This document shows, piece by piece, positions 7,230 through 13,004 of a DNA stretch of 13,004 nucleotides (position 1 is the first letter of the stretch; every line of letters begins with the position of its first letter). Below the pieces are notes generated by a model. The model worked only from the letters and a program-made list of their open reading frames with translations. It did no database searches and was not told the origin of the DNA. The position numbers and the translations under genes were made by a program. Source of the DNA: JAZFYD01 sp036443405 (lineage in GTDB: Bacteria > Planctomycetota > PLA2); NCBI GenBank assembly GCA_036443405.1, contig JAZFYD010000118.1:1-13004 (forward strand). Direction: 5' to 3'.

Positions 7230-7385
7230 GCAGCAGTCTATACGCCAACACGGCAGAACGCGGGGTCGTTCTACCGCTCTCCGCGTGGACCGCGGGATGT
7301 CGAGCACCCACGCGACTTCCGAGCTGGAGAGTCCTTCGAGATAGAAGAGAACCAAGTCGGTCTGACGGTCGTAAACAACGGCGTA
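7230..7385 (-). pseudogene. Decayed sigma region 4 (ECF-like) fragment
   Basis: On the minus strand, from about 7379, the frame reads VVYDRQTDLVLFYLEGLSSS followed by EVAWVLDIPRSTRRAVER. This fits the ECF region 4 pattern (LVL-Y-EGLS--E-A--L-IP--T-R---ER). After this the frame loses the pattern, while the +1 frame continues with VLAYRLLRA, typical of the helix that ends region 4, which suggests a frameshift. No region 2 and no good start codon are present upstream; that space overlaps the 5' end of the divergent beta-propeller gene. It is probably a relic of a sigma gene just upstream of the intact ECF fusion. Similarity is judged by eye. Confidence 0.4.
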
Positions 7386-7435
7386 AAAACACAATTCGAA
7401 GTCCACAGCACTCCGATCACACTCATACTGATCGC

Positions 7436-9028
7436 ATGTCGCACAGAGATCGCGCCCACCCGATTCGGCTCCGCCGCAACGCGAAGTTGCTCGTGGCCGT
7501 GTTGTTGTCCGTCGCAGCAAGCGTCAGTTCCGAAGAGGTCAACAGTGCTCGGCTGACGCAATTGATGGAGCAGCTCGGCCACGCGAGCCATCAGGAACGC
7601 GACAAGGCGGGGCGCGAACTCGAAGCTCTGATCCGCGCGGGTGGCAAGACAGCCTACGATGCGTTGGGAGAGAAGTTCGAACGGTCGGAACGAGAACAAA
7701 TCGACCCGGAGATTCGTCTTCGCGTGCAGCGGATCATTCGTCGTCTCAGCGAACTCAGAATCGAATGGCGGTCTGTCTTCGGCATGAGTATCGAGTCTTC
7801 TCCCGTTCTCACCGTCGGAGACCGGCGGATCGCACGCGCAGGTTCGACGGGCCTGGACGTGCTCGATGCGAGGAACGGAGAACCGCTCTGGTGGAAGACC
7901 GGTCAGTTCGTTCACCGACCCGCCGCGATTCACAACGGGCTCGTATACGCAAGCCAGCCGCCCTTTGGTGTGTGCGCCTACGACGCGGCAACCGGAGAGC
8001 CCTCTTGGTTGTACGACGCGGCTCCGTTTTTTCGTTCGTCGGGAAAGACAGCCACCGTCCACGTGATCAATGCCGATGGAACGACGAACGTGGAAGATCG
8101 GCTTCTGCCGCGCGCGGAGTGGACCGACCTCTTGGTACGAACGTCGTTCATTCCGTCACTCAGCGCGGTCGTTGTGTTGCCATACGGCGATGTGGTGGTC
8201 GTATTGACTCCCGACGGACGATCAAGATGGACCAAGAGGGTCGGGGCGCACTCAACCGGAACCAACGCGCTCGTCGCATCCACGGTGGGGGCGCTCTTTG
8301 TCGCCGGCCACGATGAGTCCGATCGCCTCCTCTCTTTGGACTTCCAAACGGGCCGGACCAAGTGGTCCATTCCCATGCAGCGCGTCGCTGGATTCGCGGA
8401 CGGCGTGTGGCAAAAACGCCTGTTCGCTTACGCGAACTCCACTGGAAATCAGCGCATCGATGGGCGGGTTCATTGCCTCGCGGCCATCGATGGGAAGACC
8501 CTTTGGACGTTCAGGCCCACACCACAACGGGACCGTCCAGCCGATGCCGACATCGAGACCATTGACCTGGGTTTCACAACCCACCGGCGCGGCCGTGTTT
8601 CGTGGCCTGGGGACGAGACGCGGATCCTCGACGTCGTTCTCTCCCACCGTCACGGTGTCGCGATCGTTCGAACGTGGGACTCGATCATCGGTGTGAGAAT
8701 GAACGACGGCATGGTGGCATGGCGCCGCGCGCTTTCGGATGCGCGCCTCGGCCAGTTCGACTCTCGCGGGATCCTCTACGCAACGGCCGGCGACCGTCTC
8801 GTCGGTTTCGATCCAAAGGACGGCGCGATCGTGCGCGACCGCAAGCTTTCGGAACTCGAGCGACGTAAGGGCTTGCCGAAGCTGCGCATCGTTCGTGGAA
8901 GGAAACAGACCGTGGGGTTCGGTCGCCTGAGCGCGCCGATCGTTCGCAATGATGTCTGCTACGTGACCGCGGAGTCCGGGTGGACTGCCGCGATTCGGAT
9001 TCCGCCGTTTCGGTCCCGCCGAAGATAG
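7436..9028 (+). CDS. Exported PQQ-like beta-propeller protein with N-terminal HEAT-like module
   Basis: 530 aa. Residues 1-32 form a long basic signal peptide (RLRR, then NAKLLVAVLLSVAAS). Residues 37-105 are helical, with the pattern A-LTQLMEQLGHASHQERDKA and DPEIRLRVQRIIRRL, a HEAT-like module often seen in planctomycete exported proteins. From about 110 to 520 there are PQQ/WD-like strand repeats with the D-x-x-x-G-x-x-x-W signature: VLDARNGEPLWWK, AYDAATGEPSWLY, VLTPDGRSRWTK, SLDFQTGRTKWSI, LAAIDGKTLWTF, VRMNDGMVAWRR and FDPKDGAIV, together about seven blades. No PQQ-enzyme active-site context is evident, so it is more likely a scaffold or sensor than a dehydrogenase. The ATG at 7436 is the first start that gives a signal peptide; no Shine-Dalgarno is seen. 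It is divergent from the ECF fusion gene, with 294 bp between the two starts. Confidence 0.85.
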   Translation: MSHRDRAHPIRLRRNAKLLVAVLLSVAASVSSEEVNSARLTQLMEQLGHASHQERDKAGRELEALIRAGGKTAYDALGEKFERSEREQIDPEIRLRVQRIIRRLSELRIEWRSVFGMSIESSPVLTVGDRRIARAGSTGLDVLDARNGEPLWWKTGQFVHRPAAIHNGLVYASQPPFGVCAYDAATGEPSWLYDAAPFFRSSGKTATVHVINADGTTNVEDRLLPRAEWTDLLVRTSFIPSLSAVVVLPYGDVVVVLTPDGRSRWTKRVGAHSTGTNALVASTVGALFVAGHDESDRLLSLDFQTGRTKWSIPMQRVAGFADGVWQKRLFAYANSTGNQRIDGRVHCLAAIDGKTLWTFRPTPQRDRPADADIETIDLGFTTHRRGRVSWPGDETRILDVVLSHRHGVAIVRTWDSIIGVRMNDGMVAWRRALSDARLGQFDSRGILYATAGDRLVGFDPKDGAIVRDRKLSELERRKGLPKLRIVRGRKQTVGFGRLSAPIVRNDVCYVTAESGWTAAIRIPPFRSRRR

Positions 9029-9106
9029 AGTGCACTCACTCCGCCTGAAGAGCACCGCTGCTCGACCGACCCGAGACGATGTCCCGAACCGGCACTCGCT
9101 CCCCCG

Positions 9107-9178
9107 AGTGCTCACAAAAGGGAGCACTCCCCTATCCCAAGTCCCCTTGCCACATGCCGCCCCCGATGGCTGCATGTG
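9107..9178 (+). repeat. Two-hairpin element, copy 2, abutting the recombinase start codon
   Basis: Hairpin 1 is GAGTGCTC (9106-9113) with GAGCACTC (9122-9129), 8-nt loop. Hairpin 2 is CCACATGC (9150-9157) with GCATGTGG (9172-9179), perfect 8 bp with a 14-nt loop. Spacer and loop sequences match copy 1 at 1511-1584 almost throughout, in the same orientation. The recombinase ATG (9182) lies 2 nt after hairpin 2, so folding would cover the initiation region. It may be the recombinase's recognition site, an element end, or a leader that limits its translation. Confidence 0.75.
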
Positions 9179-9181
9179 GTT

Positions 9182-9886
9182 ATGCCCAAACCGCACCAAC
9201 CCACCGTCGTCGTTGGCTACGCGCGCGTCTCGACAATCGAGCAAGCCGAGACGGGAATCAGCCTCGACGCGCAACGCCATCGGCTGCGCGCGTATTGCGA
9301 CGCACACGCGCTCACGTTGGCCCGTGTCGAAACGGATGCGGGTCTATCGGCTAAGCGCACGAGCAATCGTCCCGCGCTTCTGAGGGCGCTACTTTCGCTC
9401 AAGCGGGGTGAGGCGACGGGAATTGTCGTGATGAAGTTGGACAGGTTGTCGCGGACGACACGCGACATTTTGGATTTGATCGCAAAGGCAGAACGCGAAC
9501 GGTGGGCAGTACACAGCATCTCGGAACAGTTGGACACGTCATCGGCGCAGGGAAGATTCGTCGTCACACTTTTGGGCGCGCTCTCGCAATTGGAGCGGGA
9601 GCAGGCGGCAGAGCGAACGAAGACAGCGATGGCGGAGTTGCGGCGCCAGGGGAAGCGGATCTCGGGGAAGCCGCCGTTTGGATATCGGTTCGAGGATGGG
9701 CGTGTTGTCGAGGTGGCGGAGGAGCAGGTCATTCTGGGGCGCATCCGCGAGCTACGGGACGCGGGGAAAGCGTGCTACGCGATCGCGTCGGCGTTGAACC
9801 GGGAAGGCGTCCTCAATCCGCGGACAGGACGGGAGTGGTTCTTCGGGACGATTAGATCGGTGATGGAGACCGCCGCAGCGCGCTGA
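9182..9886 (+). CDS. Serine recombinase (resolvase/invertase family)
   Basis: 234 aa. Serine recombinases cut and rejoin DNA at paired sites through a covalent serine link. The catalytic domain is complete: GYARVST places the nucleophile at Ser17 with Arg15 (equivalent to gamma-delta Ser10 and Arg8), LDRLSRT gives Arg88 and Arg91, and DTSSAQGRFVVTLLGALSQL is the typical E-helix region. A long helix (LEREQAAERTKTAMAEL) leads to a short DNA-binding end with a helix-turn-helix-like segment (YAIASALNREGVLNPRTGR). It is larger than Tn3-type resolvases and much smaller than large serine integrases. ATG 9182 was chosen; a GTG at 9176 is in frame. Neither has a Shine-Dalgarno, and both fall within or next to the hairpin element. 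No partner transposase, tnpB or cargo was identified. Confidence 0.92.
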   Translation: MPKPHQPTVVVGYARVSTIEQAETGISLDAQRHRLRAYCDAHALTLARVETDAGLSAKRTSNRPALLRALLSLKRGEATGIVVMKLDRLSRTTRDILDLIAKAERERWAVHSISEQLDTSSAQGRFVVTLLGALSQLEREQAAERTKTAMAELRRQGKRISGKPPFGYRFEDGRVVEVAEEQVILGRIRELRDAGKACYAIASALNREGVLNPRTGREWFFGTIRSVMETAAAR

Positions 9887-9931
9887 ACAAGGTCACGCCT
9901 TGCCCAGTACGCGGCGGACCCGTTTCACTTG

Positions 9932-11023
9932 CTACTCGACTCGGTTGTACGGAACGCCCTGCGTTGCCGCGAACAGGCTCTTGAAGAGAGGCTCCAACCG
10001 ACGTGCCCGATCACCGATAGGCGTGCCTTCGTGTTGTTTTGCAAATGCTCTCAACTTGACGAGCGCCTGGATGCCGAACTTCTTGAAGTTCCGCTTCTTG
10101 AGGGGACGAAGTTGCTTTTGGAGTTCGGTGTCTGCCTTGAGCCCGCTCCTCACACCCTCCGTATCGAATCTGGCCGACACTGAAGCAACTGGTTTCTCGA
10201 AGGCATCAACGCCTCGCGCAGTCTTTTGAAGCGCCTTGAGCTGCACTTGCGCGTCGAGGTAGCGGCCATCACCGAGTAGACGGCCGATCGCGTGGATCGA
10301 AACATCCAGGCGCGCCTGAACCTCGCTCTTGGCTCTCTGCAGCTCTGCCCCGCCCTTGTCATCGCTTACCCGCTCCAGGATCTTCCATGCTTTGGCCAGC
10401 TCGCCCTTGCCGAAGAGTGCGGCTCGCGCCCTGCGCACCGCCGCGTGTTCGCCCCACCCTTTCTTCCGGCGGCTGAGTTCCGACTCGACAGCCTTCTTGA
10501 AGCGGCTTCGGAAACTGTCCGGTCCCGCCTTAGCCGAGAGGCTCTCCACCGTGCCCTCGATGACCAGACGGCCATCGACGCCAACGAGAACGAGAAACCT
10601 ATCGCTCCATGCCGCTTCCTTTTGGATCGGCAGAGCTTGGTCGTCGGCCGGCGTTAGCCACGGGCTTGTGGAAAAGAACCTCAGCCAAAATGATCGCGCA
10701 TGAGCCCCGTGCATCCCGGCAACCCAACTCTGATTCCGCAGCACAACGATGAGTCCCTTCTTTCCGTGTCGGCCAAGGAGCTCGTCCGCAGACCAGGCGG
10801 CGTGGATTCCGTCAGTTGCAAGGATGCGATTCGCGGGAGCGCGGTTCGGGTCCTGCCGGTGCAGGCTAAACCCAGAGAACACAACGGGTTGACCATAGAG
10901 CTCTGAGAGCTTGGTCCGACCGTCGTGGCCGGTCAACGGCTTGAATTCGTAATCCGGGGCCGGTTCCCCCGCCCAAAGAGGTAGCCCAGCCAAAAGCACC
11001 AACCCGACAATGCGCAAATGCAT
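9932..11023 (-). CDS. Exported thioredoxin-like protein without cysteines, helical C-terminus
   Basis: 363 aa. Signal peptide 1-18 (IVGLVLLAGLPLWA). Residues about 22-162 resemble a TlpA/AhpC-type thioredoxin fold: PDYEFKPLTGHDGRTKLSEL then YGQPVVFSGFS (the strand where these enzymes carry the active-site cysteine), ALPIQKEAAW and FLVLVGVDGRLVIEGT (the last strands). The entire protein contains no cysteine, so it cannot be a dithiol oxidoreductase and is probably a structural or binding version. Residues about 180-363 are charged and helical (KAWKILERVSDD, DAQVQLKALQKT, ALVKLRAFAKQHEGTPIGDR), TPR-like in places. The ATG at 11023 is preceded by GGAG at 6 nt; the GTG one codon earlier is too close to it. 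It converges on the recombinase gene, with 45 bp between their stops. Confidence 0.8.
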   Translation of the reverse strand: MHLRIVGLVLLAGLPLWAGEPAPDYEFKPLTGHDGRTKLSELYGQPVVFSGFSLHRQDPNRAPANRILATDGIHAAWSADELLGRHGKKGLIVVLRNQSWVAGMHGAHARSFWLRFFSTSPWLTPADDQALPIQKEAAWSDRFLVLVGVDGRLVIEGTVESLSAKAGPDSFRSRFKKAVESELSRRKKGWGEHAAVRRARAALFGKGELAKAWKILERVSDDKGGAELQRAKSEVQARLDVSIHAIGRLLGDGRYLDAQVQLKALQKTARGVDAFEKPVASVSARFDTEGVRSGLKADTELQKQLRPLKKRNFKKFGIQALVKLRAFAKQHEGTPIGDRARRLEPLFKSLFAATQGVPYNRVE

Positions 11024-11127
11024 CACGTTCTCCGTGGAGCCGACTCGTCGCGGTATACAACGTCGGCGCTGCGAGACTTGTTACAAATTCCAGCACTGCG
11101 CTGCGCTTGCTGTAGGGCGCGCATACG

Positions 11128-11226
11128 TCGGCACTGAACCGCGAGGGGATTCTCAACCCGCGGACGGGGCGGGAGTGGTTCATTGGAACCGTGCGGTCGG
11201 TGATGCGAACCGCCGCGCTCGCCTGA
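11128..11226 (+). pseudogene. 3' remnant of a second serine recombinase
   Basis: Thirty-two codons plus stop read SALNREGILNPRTGREWF and then IGTVRSVMRTAALA. They match residues 203-234 of the recombinase at 9182-9886 at 26 of 32 positions, ending at the same place. Nothing upstream continues the similarity, and no start codon or catalytic domain is present. The DNA copies differ at many third positions, so this is an old paralogue rather than a recent duplication. It marks the region as a repeated target for this element family. Confidence 0.8.
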
Positions 11227-11409
11227 CCCGCGCACGATACCGAGCGGGCGGGAGTAGATGCCGGACGCCCTAATGGAAAAGGGGAAAAGGGAAAATAGAG
11301 GTGGGACGGACGCCCGGCGGGGTGATTGTAGGCCGTGATGGCAGCCCCATCGATATTGACAACACATCAACCGTGTTCGTAACGGTGCAAGCCGCGAAAC
11401 GATGGCGAC
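11227..11409. other. Non-coding stretch after the recombinase remnant
   Basis: No convincing gene. It contains a purine-rich run of GGAAAAGGGG-type repeats (about 11274-11297) and, on the plus strand, a short open stretch (TPGGVIVGRDGSPIDID, from about 11308) of gene-like composition but without a start signal, which runs into the antisense of the HIRAN gene. That stretch may be a protein fragment or chance. Confidence 0.4.
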
Positions 11410-11874
11410 TCACATCGCCGCCACGATCAGGAAGACGGCCCCGAGAAACAGCAACACGCACCCGCTCCGAGAACGACCGACCTTCATGCCGAGTTCATTC
11501 CGAGCGTAGGTCTGGACATCGGCATCCGTGGCCTGAGCGTCCGCCTCAAGGATAAGCAGGTTGGCCCCGCGGCTTTTCTTGCTGCGCTCGCCGCCGGTCA
11601 GGTTCTTGATCCAGGCCCAGTACCCGAACCCTGCGGCGATGTTCTCCGCAACCGACTCCGCGGTGTGGGAGGGCAGAAACCCGATCTGTTGACCGTTCGT
11701 TCGACGGACTTCGATCGCGAACTCGTCGTACTCGTTTTCCGCATCGTGCAGGAGAACGACTTGCTCCATCTCTTTGCACGATTTCAGGATCCGCTGCCGG
11801 CTCTTGCCATCCTCGTTCTCTTGCGTGACACCGACGACCTTGGTGTGAAAGTGTCGAATCGAACTATCCGCCAC
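11410..11874 (-). CDS. Small HIRAN-domain protein with C-terminal membrane tail
   Basis: 154 aa from a GTG start at 11874, chosen because a strong Shine-Dalgarno (GGAGG, 7 nt upstream) precedes it; an ATG 22 codons earlier has no such site and adds low-complexity sequence. Residues about 6-108 fit the HIRAN domain: FHTKVVGVTQEN, RQRILKSC, VVLLHDAENEYDEFAIEV, GQQIGFLPSHTAESVAENI and a closing strand ANLLILEA. HIRAN domains of Rad5/HLTF-type proteins bind 3' DNA ends, and stand-alone bacterial ones exist with unknown roles. The last 16 residues (GCVLLFLGAVFLIVAAM), after RSRS, form a hydrophobic tail that would anchor the protein in the membrane with HIRAN inside the cell. Domain assignment is by motif recognition. 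Confidence 0.8.
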   Translation of the reverse strand: MADSSIRHFHTKVVGVTQENEDGKSRQRILKSCKEMEQVVLLHDAENEYDEFAIEVRRTNGQQIGFLPSHTAESVAENIAAGFGYWAWIKNLTGGERSKKSRGANLLILEADAQATDADVQTYARNELGMKVGRSRSGCVLLFLGAVFLIVAAM

Positions 11875-12471
11875 GGCGCTTCCTCCCCTGGTCGACGCCG
11901 GTCGCTCTCTCGCGGCAACGGATCCCCCGCCCGCGTTCACGACAACGACCCAAGACCAACTCGGAATTCAACGGCAAACACTTCGATAAGCTGCTGGCCC
12001 AAAAAGGCCGACACCTCGGAATGAAGGTTTCGCCGACTAACCCTCCTGAGCGGGCACGACCCAGCTCGAAAAGGCGACTGGACAAATCCGACGCGGTTGA
12101 TGGTCCGTAAAGAGGAATCGGCTGTGCCAGAACCACGAACGACGACTGGATGCCCGATGACCCCTTGCAAAACCCTAAAGGGGCACCTTCACGGCAACAG
12201 CCACCGTCCGTGGTCCTGTTGGGCGAGCCTCCCGCGATGGCGAGACGGTCGAACTCGATGGGGAGCGTTGGCTCCGAGCGTGACGCATCTCACCAACGTG
12301 AATAGCAGTCTGCAGAGGCCTCGCGACACCGGGCGCGTACCAAGAACGGCCAACACGACAATTGTGTCGGACGCGACACTTTCGGCGGGCACCCGGCACC
12401 GAAAGGGGCGTCCGGAGCGCGGCCTGCACGGCTAGACGACGCGTACAAACTGGTCGCGGGAGTGTTGCAGC
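11875..12471. other. Gene-poor stretch with possible broken ORFs
   Basis: No intact gene is convincing. On the plus strand 11964-12110 is open and reads FNGKHFDKLLAQKGRHLGMK, then a basic end and TAA, without a start codon. At 12150 an ATG opens MPDDPLQNPKG, and after a GGGG run the next frame continues GTFTATATVRGPVGRASRDG to TGA at 12283, which looks like one short protein broken by a homopolymer frameshift. Neither is a family I recognise. CCCCTT/AAGGGG (12160-12182) could form a small hairpin. The promoter of the gene at 12472 must lie near the end of this stretch. Confidence 0.35.
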
Positions 12472-13004
12472 ATGATTCGCCAATTGTTAAGTGTCGCCGT
12501 CTCGGTGGTCTGCGTCGTGGCTTGATCGCCGTGCCCGGGCGCGATCGTTCCCGTTCAGTTCGGGGGCCCGCCGACCGGCACCCCCGACGTCCCGAACCCG
12601 TTCCCGGTACCGACACCCACTCCGACACCGACGCCGCCCCCTGGGGACACTTTGAAGGGCGGCGTGGTCGCGACGTTCAAGGTCGAGGGCATCGACGGCG
12701 ACGTCGAGCGCTTTCAGGTCTGGGTCACGAACCCGCAAACGATCAATGACCTGCTCGACATGGAGCAAGGCGTCGGAGCCGGCCGCTTCCCCGGCGGCGC
12801 GATTCACGAAGGCACGGGCAAGGCGAACCACAACGCGCCCTATTCGTGGCATCTCGATCCCGACGACATCCATTTGGCCGACGTTGCCTTCGAGGTGTGC
12901 GACGGCCGCCCGAGCTTCGTCGAGGACAACCTCGACGTCTACCTTTCCCTCGGACGCTATTGCCCTTGGGCTGCCAAACTGGAGTCGGTGGTGGATCACC
13001 GTTA
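12472..13004 (+). CDS. Exported BP74-like domain protein with in-frame UGA at codon 18, incomplete at right edge
   Basis: An ATG at 12472 (GGGAG 9 nt upstream) opens a signal peptide, MIRQLLSVAVSVVCVVA, directly followed by TGA (12523-12525). The same frame then stays open for 159 codons to the window edge. The order is CVVA-x-SPCPG, so the TGA stands where a lipobox would place its cysteine. After a PT-rich linker (VPTPTPTPTPPPGD, 12607-12648) comes a domain with FQVWVTNPQTINDLL, NHNAPYSWHLDPDDI, VAFEVCDGRPSFVEDNLD and GRYCPWAAKLESV, resembling the BP74/DUF7482 type. The last two bases, TA, follow CGT, so the stop may be just outside. No start codon lies soon after the TGA. The choices are a nonsense mutation (one base from TGC or TGT, Cys), a sequence error, or selenocysteine. 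Expression through the TGA is uncertain. Confidence 0.6.
12523..12567 (+). promoter_or_regulatory. Weak SECIS-like hairpin behind the second in-frame UGA
   Basis: GUUCCCG (12547-12553) can pair with CGGGGGC (12561-12567), including two G-U pairs, around UUCAGUU. The loop starts 28 nt after the UGA, within the range described for bacterial SECIS elements. It lacks the clear GGU loop seen behind the UGA at 4554, and competing pairings such as GCCCGGGC just upstream exist, so support is weak. Confidence 0.2.

Noticed and set aside
11274..11297. GGAAAAGGGG-type purine run as a tandem repeat or origin
   Set aside because: Too short and irregular; no DnaA boxes or iterons around it.
1..13004. tRNA, rRNA or CRISPR arrays
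   Set aside because: No regularly spaced direct repeats and no recognisable tRNA or rRNA segments were seen by eye on either strand.

Overview
This is a high-GC bacterial window. Its protein families (an ECF sigma factor with a large membrane-anchored C-terminal extension, a PQQ-like beta-propeller behind a HEAT-like module, secreted CAP-domain and thioredoxin-fold proteins, many signal peptides) and its weak Shine-Dalgarno signals suggest Planctomycetota or a similar large-genome environmental bacterium. That placement is inference, because no rRNA or marker gene is present. Long antisense shadow ORFs are common, as expected at this GC content.

Layout. (1) 1-815, minus: 5' part of an anchored, probably extracytoplasmic beta-rich protein. 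(2) 816-1732: about 0.9 kb without a convincing gene, holding two strong palindromes, the first copy of a double-hairpin element and a terminator-like hairpin. (3) 4614-1733, minus: a thioredoxin-fold protein gene and a duplicated CAP-domain protein gene joined by an ATGA overlap. The thioredoxin-fold reading frame contains an in-frame TGA exactly after its signal peptide. That TGA is followed at bacterial-SECIS distance by a hairpin with a GGUC loop, so it is a strong candidate selenoprotein. (4) 7141-4778, minus: ECF sigma factor / transmembrane / HEAT-like fusion. (5) 7142-7435: divergent promoter region carrying what looks like a decayed sigma region 4. (6) 7436-9028, plus: exported beta-propeller protein. 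(7) 9107-11226: a mobile-element neighbourhood with the second copy of the double-hairpin element abutting a complete serine recombinase, then a cysteine-free thioredoxin-like protein on the opposite strand, then a 33-codon remnant of a second recombinase of the same family. (8) 11410-11874, minus: a small HIRAN-domain protein with a C-terminal membrane tail. (9) 11875-12471: no intact gene, only open or frameshifted fragments. (10) 12472 to the right edge, plus: signal peptide, an in-frame TGA at the lipobox-cysteine position, a PT-rich linker and a BP74-like domain.

The most interesting theme is that two unrelated exported proteins carry an in-frame TGA at the signal-peptide/mature boundary, while other genes in the window use TGA as a normal stop. 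The first case has good SECIS support. The second has only a weak hairpin and could instead be a nonsense mutation. The second theme is a conserved two-hairpin leader found in two copies, one directly in front of a serine recombinase start codon.
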